Source of the DNA: Caldilineaceae bacterium
Lineage (GTDB): Bacteria > Chloroflexota > Anaerolineae > Caldilineales > Caldilineaceae
Direction: 5' to 3'
Length of the DNA stretch: 40,083 nucleotides
Assembly (NCBI GenBank): GCA_014879855.1
Contig: JACSRH010000441.1
Coordinates: 1-40,083, forward strand
Positions 15,363 to 22,712 of this stretch are shown here, piece by piece (within the stretch, counting starts at the first letter, position 1; each line of letters starts with the position of its first letter). Position numbers and translations under genes: made by a program. The notes below the pieces were generated by a model. It ran no database searches. It was not told where the DNA came from and saw only the letters and a program-made list of their open reading frames with translations.

Positions 15363-16658
15363 ATGGCTCATCATACCGTTCGTTCCGGCTATGCATCGCT
15401 CGTTGATCGGCTTAATCGCCTTCCTCAGGGCGCGCCGCCGTCGGACACACTCTATGCGATCCTCCAGTTGCTTTTCAGCGAGCAGGAAGCCAAGCTGGTG
15501 GCGCTGCTGCCGATCCGTCCCTTCACCGCCCGCCAGGCGGCCCAGCGCTGGAAGATGTCGCTGGCCGGCGCGCAGAAGGTGCTTGACGATCTGGCGGGCC
15601 GCGCTATTTTGTTGGACATGACCGCGCCCGACGGCGTCACCTCCTACGTGCTGCCGCCGCCGATGGCCGGCTTCTTCGAGTTCTCCATGATGCGGCTGCG
15701 CGGCGATGTCGATCAGAAGCTGCTGGCTGAACTCTACTACCAGTACATCAACGTTGAAGAGGAATTCATCACCGCGCTCTTCATGGCCGACACGCGGCTG
15801 GGCCGCGCCTTTGTCAACGAGGAGGCGCTGCTGCCCGACCAGCGGCTGACGGTGCTCGACTACGAGCGCGCCAGCGAGGTGGTGCGTTCAGCCAGCCAGC
15901 GCGCCGTCGGCCTTTGCTACTGCCGCCACAAGATGCAGCACATGGATCGCGCCTGTGACGCGCCGCTGGACATCTGCATGACCTTCAACACCAGCGCCGG
16001 CGCGCTCATTCGCCATGAATACGCGCGCGAGGTGGATATGGCGGAGTGTCTCGATCTGCTGCAGGAGGCGCGCGATCGCGGCCTGGTGCAGTTTGGGGAA
16101 AATGTGCAGCGCGGGGTCAACTTCATCTGCAACTGCTGCGGCTGCTGCTGCGAAGCGATGATCGCGGCGCGGCGCGTCGGCTTTACCAACGCCGTGCAGA
16201 CTACCAACTATCTGCCCGCGGTCGATGCGGCGCAGTGCAACGGCTGCGGCAAATGCGTCGATGCCTGCCCGGTGGAGGCGATGACGCTCGTCTCCGCCAA
16301 CGACCCGCACCACCCAAAGCTGCGCAAGGCGGAGGTGAACGCCGATCTCTGCCTGGGCTGCGGCGTCTGCGTCCAGCGCTGCACGCGCGCTGGCCTTTCT
16401 CTCCAGGAGCGCGGCGAACGCGTGATCACGCCGGTGACCTCGGTCCATCGCACCGTGCTGATGGCGATCGAGCGCGGCCAACTGCCCAACCTGATCTTCG
16501 ACAACCAGGCGCTTGCCAGCCACCGCACCATGGCGGCCATTCTCGGCGGCATCCTGCGCCTGCCGCCGATCCAGCAGGCGCTCGCCAGCGAACAGGTGCG
16601 CAGCCGCTATCTGGTAAAGCTGCTGGAGTGGGGCGAACAGCACTTTCTTGAAAATTGA
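15363..16658 (+). CDS. Cys-rich 4Fe-4S dicluster protein with wHTH-like N-terminus
   Basis: A 431-aa protein; the ATG at 15363 follows AGGAGG at a rather long 11 bases. Residues about 40-110 resemble a winged-helix domain ('PFTARQAAQRWKMSLAGAQKVLDDL'). Then come 'LCYCRHK' (C185, C187) with 'CDAPLDICMTFN', the unusual 'CNCCGCCC' run (256-263), and two ferredoxin motifs, 'CNGCGKCVDACP' (292-303) and 'CLGCGVCVQRC' (330-340), each able to hold a [4Fe-4S] cluster. This layout occurs in uncharacterised ferredoxin-like proteins of anaerobes and Chloroflexota. The role is unknown; electron transfer or redox sensing is plausible. No signal peptide is seen. Confidence 0.75.
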   Translation: MAHHTVRSGYASLVDRLNRLPQGAPPSDTLYAILQLLFSEQEAKLVALLPIRPFTARQAAQRWKMSLAGAQKVLDDLAGRAILLDMTAPDGVTSYVLPPPMAGFFEFSMMRLRGDVDQKLLAELYYQYINVEEEFITALFMADTRLGRAFVNEEALLPDQRLTVLDYERASEVVRSASQRAVGLCYCRHKMQHMDRACDAPLDICMTFNTSAGALIRHEYAREVDMAECLDLLQEARDRGLVQFGENVQRGVNFICNCCGCCCEAMIAARRVGFTNAVQTTNYLPAVDAAQCNGCGKCVDACPVEAMTLVSANDPHHPKLRKAEVNADLCLGCGVCVQRCTRAGLSLQERGERVITPVTSVHRTVLMAIERGQLPNLIFDNQALASHRTMAAILGGILRLPPIQQALASEQVRSRYLVKLLEWGEQHFLEN

Positions 16659-16934
16659 GAAATGATCTGGACAAACTGCCTGGCTGGGCGCAGAGCGGTC
16701 AATCACTCCTTGCCTCCTCCATGGTATCCTGAGTTGTGGGCAAAGACGTCTAAAGATGCATCGGAAATTACACGGCGTTTGGCGGCGTAGACCGGTTGCT
16801 TTATGATTGCGGTCGAATAGTCATACTTTGCAAACCATAATACAACGCGTCGACTACATCTGTTCCCGGCTGCCCCGGCCAATTCGGACGCGCAAACAAT
16901 TTGTTGGACAAAGATTCAAAAGGAGAACCATTGC

Positions 16935-18575
16935 ATGCGCATGAAAACTCGAGCTGCCTTCCTGCTGAGCCTGCTGATACTCGTCAGCTTGCTGTTGTCC
17001 GCCTGTGGCGCAGCGGCGCCGGCCGCATCGCCCGCACTGCCCGAAGCGAGCGCCGCGGCGACCACGTCAGATGGCGTGCTGACGATCGGCCTCGGCTCCG
17101 AGCCGGAAACGCTCGATCCGGGCGATGCCGTTTATGTGCAGGAACAATTTGTGTTGATCAGCCTGTTCGATGCGCTGCTGTCCATGGCGCCGGATGCGAC
17201 GCTGCACCCTGGTCTGGCGCTCTCCTGGGCAGCGAATGACGAATACACCGAGTTCACCTTTTCGTTGCGCGAGGATGTCACCTTTCACGACGGCACGCCC
17301 TTCACGGCGGAAGCGGTGAAGGCGTCGTTCGACCACATTGTGAGCGACGCTGTTTTGGAGTCGGGCGGCAAGACGCTGCTGGTCGACCACCAGTACACGG
17401 CGACCGAGGTGGTTGACGACTACACCGCTGTCGTAAAATTCGCCGCGCCCTATCCAACTTTCCTGCGCGACGCCGCCCGTCAGTGGCTCAGCATCTCGTC
17501 GCCAACCGCGCTGGAAACGTATGGCACGGAGTATGGCCGTAATCCCGTGGGCACCGGGCCGTTCCGCTTTGTGCAGTGGGACGCCCAGTCACAGGTCGTC
17601 CTGGAGCGCAACCCGGACTATGCCTGGGCGCCAGAGTTTGCTTCCCACCAAGGCCCCGCGCTGCTCGATCAGGTGATCTTCCGCTTCCTGCCCGAAGCGG
17701 CCACGCGCGTGACTGCCTTTGAAACCGGCGAAATTCTTGTCGCCAGCGAACCACCTGCGCTGGATGCCATCGCGCTGTCAGAAGCTGGCGAAGGCGTGCT
17801 GGAGACCTTTGCCCAACCCGGCATCCCCGCGATCATGATGATCAACACCGAGAAGGCGCCGACCGACGATGTCAACGTGCGCAAGGCAATGATCCTGTCG
17901 CTCAATCAGGAGGAGTTCGTCCAGACCGCGTTCCAGCAGTTGGGTCTTCCTTCCTACAGCGTCCTGTCGCCGACGACCTGGTCGTTTGACGAAGATGCCG
18001 CCAATCTTTATCGCCACAACGCCGAAGAAGCTGCCCGCTTGCTGGCGGACTCTGGCTGGACGGACAGCGACGGCGACGGCATCCTGGACAAAGACGGGGA
18101 GAAGCTGACGATCGACTATATTACCTCGCCGATCTGGGAGGAGGCGTTCAACGAACTGCTCGCCGGCTACTTGACCCAGGCCGGCTTTGACGTGCAGATG
18201 CGCGCCATGGACGACGCCGGCATCGCGGCCGAGGGCGCGGCCGGCAACTACAACATGCTCTACATCTACTGGACGCGTGCTGATCCGTCGCCGCTGCGCA
18301 TCCTCTTTCACTCGGACAACATCGACGGCGGCGCGGCGTACACGCGCTTCCGCAATGCGGAACTGGACAGTGCGCTGGCCGATGGCGATACGCAGACCGA
18401 CGAAGCCGCGCGCGAGCAGGATTACGTCACAGCCCAGCGTATCATCATGGAAAACGCGTTGGTGTTGCCAATGTTTACGGTCAACACCTCCTACCTCAAT
18501 GCGCCTGCGGTTCAGAACTTCTCCTTTGATGTGGAAGGCTACCCCTGGATTTACGACATCGCAGTCAGTCAATAA
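16935..18575 (+). CDS. Lipoprotein solute-binding protein, family 5 (second importer)
   Basis: A 546-aa lipoprotein, ATG at 16935 after AAAAGGAG. The hydrophobic leader ends in 'LLSAC' with C24 lipidated. The mature part has family-5 signatures: 'LTIGLGSEPETLDPGDAVYV', 'FTFSLREDVTFHDGTPFTAEAVKASFDHI', 'NPVGTGPFRFVQWD', 'VRKAMILSLNQEEFVQ' and the C-terminal 'ENALVLPMFTVNTSYLNAP'. The length is normal for peptide-type binders. It leads an operon with two permeases but no ATPase, so ATPases must come from elsewhere. Ligand unknown (peptide, opine or sugar are all possible). Confidence 0.93.
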   Translation: MRMKTRAAFLLSLLILVSLLLSACGAAAPAASPALPEASAAATTSDGVLTIGLGSEPETLDPGDAVYVQEQFVLISLFDALLSMAPDATLHPGLALSWAANDEYTEFTFSLREDVTFHDGTPFTAEAVKASFDHIVSDAVLESGGKTLLVDHQYTATEVVDDYTAVVKFAAPYPTFLRDAARQWLSISSPTALETYGTEYGRNPVGTGPFRFVQWDAQSQVVLERNPDYAWAPEFASHQGPALLDQVIFRFLPEAATRVTAFETGEILVASEPPALDAIALSEAGEGVLETFAQPGIPAIMMINTEKAPTDDVNVRKAMILSLNQEEFVQTAFQQLGLPSYSVLSPTTWSFDEDAANLYRHNAEEAARLLADSGWTDSDGDGILDKDGEKLTIDYITSPIWEEAFNELLAGYLTQAGFDVQMRAMDDAGIAAEGAAGNYNMLYIYWTRADPSPLRILFHSDNIDGGAAYTRFRNAELDSALADGDTQTDEAAREQDYVTAQRIIMENALVLPMFTVNTSYLNAPAVQNFSFDVEGYPWIYDIAVSQ

Positions 18576-18586
18576 TCACCTTGCCG

Positions 18587-18698
18587 CATACAAAGACAGG
18601 GAGAAAGAGGGAGGGGAGACAGGGAGACGCACAAAAGGCAGCCTGCGCTTTCTGTATGTCTCCCTGTCTTCCCCCTTCTTCCTCTCCTTGTTCTTGCC
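18587..18698. repeat. Large imperfect inverted repeat between binding protein and permease
   Basis: The core AGACAGGGAGAC (18617-18628) pairs perfectly with GTCTCCCTGTCT (18658-18669), and GGGG (18613-18616) pairs with CCCC past a one-base bulge. Purine-rich sequence to the left and pyrimidine-rich sequence to the right extend the symmetry to nearly 50 nt per arm, and the loop holds an inner GGCAG/CTGC pairing. The transcript would fold into a long hairpin directly upstream of the permease start. Confidence 0.7.
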
Positions 18699-18730
18699 AC
18701 TTTTGTGTGAGGCCCACTCGTCTGTAGCGC

Positions 18731-19657
18731 ATGTATAGCTATCTCATCCGCCGGTTCCTTACCTCAATTCTTGTGCTCTTCGGCGTGTCGGTGCTGGTCT
18801 TTTCGATCATCCACCTCGTGCCGGGCGATGCCGTGACCGCGATCCTGGGGCGGCAGAAGGTTTCTGCGGAGCGAGTGATTGAACTGCGCGCACAACTGGG
18901 GCTGAACGATCCGATACCAGTGCAGTACGGGCGCTATCTGAGCAACGCACTGCGCGGCGACCTGGGTGAATCGATCCGCAATTACGTGCCTGTCTCCGAA
19001 GCGATTGCCGAACAGTTGCCGAGCACGATTGCCTTGGCGTTCTCCGCGCTGACGATTGCGTTGGTGCTCGGCTTTATACTGGGGCTGGCCGCCGCACTCA
19101 ACTATGGGTCGTGGTTCGATACGACGATCATGGGCGTCTCCGTCAGCGGCATGTCCGTGCCGACATTCTGGCTGGGGCTGCTGCTGATCATGCTCTTTTC
19201 GGTGCGTCTGAAGTGGTTTCCCAGCATCTCGAACAGCAACAGCTTTTCCGATCTTTTCCTACCCGCGCTGACATTGGCGCTGCCCGAGTCGGCCGTGGTG
19301 GCGCGTATGGTGCGCGCCAGCATGTTGGACGTGCTGGGCAAGGAATATGTCACCGTGGCGCGCGCCAAAGGCTTGCCAGAGCATGGCGTCGTCCTCAAGC
19401 ACGCGCTGCGCAACGCGCTGATCCCCATCGTCACCTTTGTGGGGTTGCAGATGGCCTATCTGCTCGGCGGCTCCGCCATTGTCGAGACTATGTTTGCGCG
19501 CCAGGGCATTGGGCGGCTGGCGGTCGATGCCATCTCCAATCGCGACTATCCGATGGTGCAGGGCGTGGTGCTGGTGGTTGCCGTCATCTATGTAGTGATC
19601 AACACCTTCACCGACATTACCTACACTTTTCTCAATCCAAAGATTCGCCTGAAATGA
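18731..19657 (+). CDS. ABC transporter permease, OppB/DppB type (second importer)
   Basis: A 308-aa membrane protein starting MYSYLIRRFL; no clear ribosome site precedes the ATG. Hallmarks are 'IIHLVPGDAVTAILGRQKVSAERVIELRAQLGLNDPIPVQYGRYL' in the first half and the EAA loop 'LGKEYVTVARAKGLPEHGVVLKHALRNALIP'. The tail 'FTDITYTFLNPKIRLK' is typical. It is preceded by the long inverted repeat and overlaps the next permease by ATGA. Confidence 0.94.
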   Translation: MYSYLIRRFLTSILVLFGVSVLVFSIIHLVPGDAVTAILGRQKVSAERVIELRAQLGLNDPIPVQYGRYLSNALRGDLGESIRNYVPVSEAIAEQLPSTIALAFSALTIALVLGFILGLAAALNYGSWFDTTIMGVSVSGMSVPTFWLGLLLIMLFSVRLKWFPSISNSNSFSDLFLPALTLALPESAVVARMVRASMLDVLGKEYVTVARAKGLPEHGVVLKHALRNALIPIVTFVGLQMAYLLGGSAIVETMFARQGIGRLAVDAISNRDYPMVQGVVLVVAVIYVVINTFTDITYTFLNPKIRLK

Positions 19658-20571
19658 GCGCCAAACCGACTTCTCTCGCGGCGCCTGCGCCGGCCAGCCG
19701 CATGGTGCGCGGCGCATCGCCCAGCGCCCGCCTGGTGCGTCGCACCTTGCGCAATCGCGGCGCACAGATCGGCGCCGTTATCCTGCTCGTGTTGATTGCG
19801 GCCAGCCTCGGCGCGCCCCTGTTGACCAGCCACGATCCTAACGCCATCGACCCCACGGCCACGCTGCAACCGCCCAGCCGCGAGCATCCTATGGGCACCG
19901 ATCATATCGGACGCGATGTCTTGACACGCTTCCTCTACGGCGGCCAGCTTTCGCTGCGCGTCGGTCTGATCGCCATTGCCCTGGGTGCGACGATCGGCGT
20001 CACGCTCGGTCTGATCGCCGGCTACTATGGCGGCTGGCTTGATGCCGCGAGTTCCTGGGTGACGGATGTGCTCCTCTCCTTCCCGGATATCCTGCTGGCG
20101 CTTGCCATCATTGCCGTGCTGGGGCCGGGCATCGTCAACGCCATGCTGGCGATTGGCATCGCCTTTATTCCTTCCTTCATGCGGCTGACGCGCGGCAATG
20201 TACTTGCGATCCGCGAGATGGGCTATGTCGAAGCCGCGCGCGCGATCGGGACACCGGACCCGCAGATTCTGATCAAACATATCCTGCCCAATGCGCTGCG
20301 CACGCTGCTCGTGCTGCTCACGCTGGGCATCGGTTCGGCGATCCTGGCCGGGGCTGCGCTGAGTTTCCTGGGGCTTGGCGCACAGCCGCCGACGCCGGAG
20401 TGGGGCGCCATGCTCAACGCTGGGCAGAAGTTCATCCGCCAGGCGTGGTGGCTGACGCTCTTTCCGGGATTGGGCATCTTCCTCACCGTGCTTGCCATCA
20501 ATCTGATCGGCGACGCGCTCAGCGATGCTGTGGCTGGTGCGACGCCCGCGTACAGCAACAAGGCGACATAG
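19654..20571 (+). CDS. ABC transporter permease, OppC/DppC type (second importer)
   Basis: A 305-aa membrane protein. The ATG at 19654 overlaps the stop of the OppB-type gene (ATGA), which sets the start; the frame stays open further upstream but inside the other gene. After a short basic N-terminus come 'LLTSHDPNAIDP', 'HPMGTDHIGRDVLTRFLYGGQLSLRVGL' and the EAA loop 'REMGYVEAARAIGTPDPQILIKHILPNALRT'. Ends 'INLIGDALSDAV'. No ATPase gene follows; the next gene is on the other strand. Confidence 0.94.
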   Translation: MSAKPTSLAAPAPASRMVRGASPSARLVRRTLRNRGAQIGAVILLVLIAASLGAPLLTSHDPNAIDPTATLQPPSREHPMGTDHIGRDVLTRFLYGGQLSLRVGLIAIALGATIGVTLGLIAGYYGGWLDAASSWVTDVLLSFPDILLALAIIAVLGPGIVNAMLAIGIAFIPSFMRLTRGNVLAIREMGYVEAARAIGTPDPQILIKHILPNALRTLLVLLTLGIGSAILAGAALSFLGLGAQPPTPEWGAMLNAGQKFIRQAWWLTLFPGLGIFLTVLAINLIGDALSDAVAGATPAYSNKAT

Positions 20572-20614
20572 ATATCACTCGCTGCGCCTGTAATGCGCAC
20601 CCATTCGCGCAAGA

Positions 20615-20821
20615 TCACGCGGCTTCGGCCTCGGCAGCACGCGCCGCCAGGACGCCGGTGACGATGATTGCAATGTGAATGATGATGAAAATTGTGTAGC
20701 CTATCGCGTCATAGCCGTGGGCGATCAGGTAGAGGTCGAACAGCACAAAATACATGTTCATCAGCGCCAGCAGCAGATAGAATACGCCAACGATACGGAA
20801 CCACCACTTGAGCTTTTTCAT
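20615..20821 (-). CDS. Small two- to three-helix membrane protein
   Basis: A 68-aa protein starting MKKLKWWFRI at 20821, eight bases after AAGGGTG; a GTG six codons upstream is possible. It has two to three hydrophobic helices ('IVGVFYLLLALMNMYFVLFDLYLI', 'AIGYTIFIIIHIAIIVTGVLAA') and a charged, Ala/Glu-rich tail. The composition and spacing look like a real small inner-membrane protein, not noise. It lies after the cytochrome gene on the same strand (71-bp gap), but I do not recognise a family. Confidence 0.6.
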   Translation of the reverse strand: MKKLKWWFRIVGVFYLLLALMNMYFVLFDLYLIAHGYDAIGYTIFIIIHIAIIVTGVLAARAAEAEAA

Positions 20822-20891
20822 GATTGCACCCTTTTTCACTAAACCAGAGTCAAGGCGTCGGTCGGCCAGATTTCATCATCCTTCGATGAGA

Positions 20892-21878
20892 TTATTGCAC
20901 CGGCGCGGTCAGATACGCGTACAAGGCAGCCAGGTCGTCGTCAGTCATCTTGGCGGCGCTCTGCCAGGGCATGGCCTCTGGGAAGGACGCGCCATCAGGT
21001 TTGACGCCGCTGCGCATCATGGTAAAGAATTGCTCCTGGCTCACCGTGGCGACGAGCGGGCGCGGGTTAGGGATGGCAGGCCCCGTAGCCGACGCTTCTA
21101 CCCCCGTGACATCCGGGCCGTGGCAGCCGCGGCATTCGCCAAAAGTCGCCACGTATTTGCCGTACTCCGCGGTCACACCTTGAGGTGGCGCCGTAATCGT
21201 GTCGGGCGCAGCCGGACCTGTCGCCTGTCCAAACATGCCCGCACCGAACATCACGTCGCCCAGGTAGTTGATGTTGTCGCCCGTAGGCGCGTCGGTGGCT
21301 GCCGCATCCAGCGTGCGCAGATAGGCAACGATCGCCTCGGTGTCTTCGTTGCTCAATTGGTTGTAGGGGAGGAGCGACATCAGGGCAAGTAAATGACCCT
21401 CCTGGTTGACGCCGTGGCGTAGAGCCCGAAAGATCTCGCCGTCGCTGTATCCAGCTAACTTGCCGCCTGGGGTCAGGTTCTCCGTCACCATGTCGCCGAT
21501 GAAGCCAAAGCCTTCAGAGGCGGAGAGATTCCAGCCGCCGCTCAACGGATGCGCTTCGGTTGGCTTCCCGTCCGCGCCTATGGCGCTGTGGCAGCCAATG
21601 CAGGAGAGATTCACCAAGTATTCGCCGCGGGCGATCTGATCGGCCGTGCCCGCCACCGTGATGTCCGGCGCAGGGTTCGCGCCCGGAAGGTACATGGCCG
21701 CTAACCCTTTGCCCCCCAAAAAGGCGAGGGCGGCGCAGAGCGCCGTCAGCAACCCGGCGCCAATGCCGCCGGCGATTTTCACCCACAATTTGCTGGCCCG
21801 AATGGCGCGCCAGGTCAGCCAGCCGAATAAGAATGTCAGTCCTACAAATAAGGCCAAGAACAAGAGATTGCCGATCAT
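20892..21878 (-). CDS. Membrane-anchored diheme cytochrome c
   Basis: A 328-aa protein, ATG at 21878 after GGAGG. Residues 4-24 and about 34-56 are membrane helices; the first may serve as an uncleaved anchor. The rest is two cytochrome c domains, each with a heme site: 'CIGCH' (C93-H97) and 'CRGCH' (C249-H253). Candidate axial methionines lie in 'ALMSLLPYNQLS' near 167 and 'PEAMPWQSAAKM' near the end. 'EDTEAIVAYLRTL' and 'DDLAALYAYLTAP' are the closing helices of class I domains. It would face the outside of the membrane and pass electrons, perhaps to or from the cupredoxin encoded just upstream. Confidence 0.92.
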   Translation of the reverse strand: MIGNLLFLALFVGLTFLFGWLTWRAIRASKLWVKIAGGIGAGLLTALCAALAFLGGKGLAAMYLPGANPAPDITVAGTADQIARGEYLVNLSCIGCHSAIGADGKPTEAHPLSGGWNLSASEGFGFIGDMVTENLTPGGKLAGYSDGEIFRALRHGVNQEGHLLALMSLLPYNQLSNEDTEAIVAYLRTLDAAATDAPTGDNINYLGDVMFGAGMFGQATGPAAPDTITAPPQGVTAEYGKYVATFGECRGCHGPDVTGVEASATGPAIPNPRPLVATVSQEQFFTMMRSGVKPDGASFPEAMPWQSAAKMTDDDLAALYAYLTAPVQ

Positions 21879-21913
21879 GTGAGTTCCTCCTCAAGTATCC
21901 AGAATACGAACGA

Positions 21914-22273
21914 TTACGGTTCGACCACCAGCACGCCGACCATGCCGGCGGTCGCGTGACCGGGCGAGCCGCAGTAGAAACGATAGCGCCCCGGCGCAGT
22001 AGGCGTGAAGACTGCGCCAAAGGTCGCCTTGGCCGGCAATGGTGCGTGAATGTCGAATTCGTCGAGGTCAAAAGTATGGGCGTAGCCGTCCTGGTTGACT
22101 ACCTGCAGCGTCACCGGCTGACCGGCCTTGACCCGCACTTCATCCTTGACAAAGTGCATCCCCTCGGTTTTGATGGTGACATCGTTGCTCGCACCGCAGG
22201 CCGCCAGCAACAGGCACGACATAAGCAACAGCACCTTCAAATCAACTCGATAGTGTGACCCCTGATGACTCAT
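21914..22273 (-). CDS. Lipoprotein cupredoxin (plastocyanin-like)
   Basis: A 119-aa protein, ATG at 22273 after AGGAG. Lipobox 'LLAAC' gives lipidated C26. The mature domain is a type 1 copper fold: 'VKAGQPVTLQVVNQDGYAHTF' with H66, then 'YCGSPGHATAGM' supplying C101, H106 and M111, the usual His-Cys-His-Met set. It would carry single electrons at the outer face of the membrane. It is 35 bp upstream of the diheme cytochrome on the same strand, so the two probably form a small electron-transfer unit. Confidence 0.9.
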   Translation of the reverse strand: MSHQGSHYRVDLKVLLLMSCLLLAACGASNDVTIKTEGMHFVKDEVRVKAGQPVTLQVVNQDGYAHTFDLDEFDIHAPLPAKATFGAVFTPTAPGRYRFYCGSPGHATAGMVGVLVVEP

Positions 22274-22404
22274 GCTTCACTCCTGTTTCTCCTTCGATCT
22301 CCACCATCGTCTTTGCCCGAGACAGCTTCATGCGACGTTGACTTTTACTGGGCCGGCAGTGTGAAAGAGCTATCCACTGGCATGATAGGCTCTCCTTGTT
22401 GGCA

Positions 22405-22629
22405 TTATTCGTTGACTGCGTTCGTTTCTGGCGGCAGCAGCGCCACCCATTGGGTAAGAAAGCGGCCAAGCTCGACAGCATCGCGAAAGCCGATGCGCTC
22501 GCCGGTGTGCGGATTTGTTAAGCTGTATCGCCAAATGGGCGGTGCGTTAGGCATCGTCTCCCCCTCCTGCCAAAGCATCAAAATGAAGCTGTGGTAATGC
22601 ATGATGCGTTTCCCTGGGCTGGTTTCCAT
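22405..22629 (-). CDS. Small conserved protein, Chloroflexota-type 'IWR...TGER' family
   Basis: A 74-aa protein. AAGGGTG lies six bases before the ATG at 22629; an ATG nine codons later (22602) also gives the typical beginning 'MHYHSFILMLW'. The body 'PPIWRYSLTNPHTGERIGF' followed by 'RDAVELGRFLTQW' resembles small proteins seen often near BTAD or AfsR-like regulators in Chloroflexota ('...WRG..THV.SGERR.F.DL..I..F'). The function is unknown. It diverges from the large regulator gene, with 83 bp between the two starts. Confidence 0.6.
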   Translation of the reverse strand: METSPGKRIMHYHSFILMLWQEGETMPNAPPIWRYSLTNPHTGERIGFRDAVELGRFLTQWVALLPPETNAVNE

Positions 22630-22712
22630 CGTTTCACCCTTGCTTGCGGCCTGTGGTACGCTATGCCCATCCTACACAGTAATCATTTAGAAATCATTTG
22701 CTGGAGGCGAGG

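Noticed and set aside
22242..22597. Small overlapping frames on both strands between the cupredoxin and the 74-aa gene
   Set aside because: They have irregular composition and overlap the cupredoxin start or the 74-aa gene; no motif seen.
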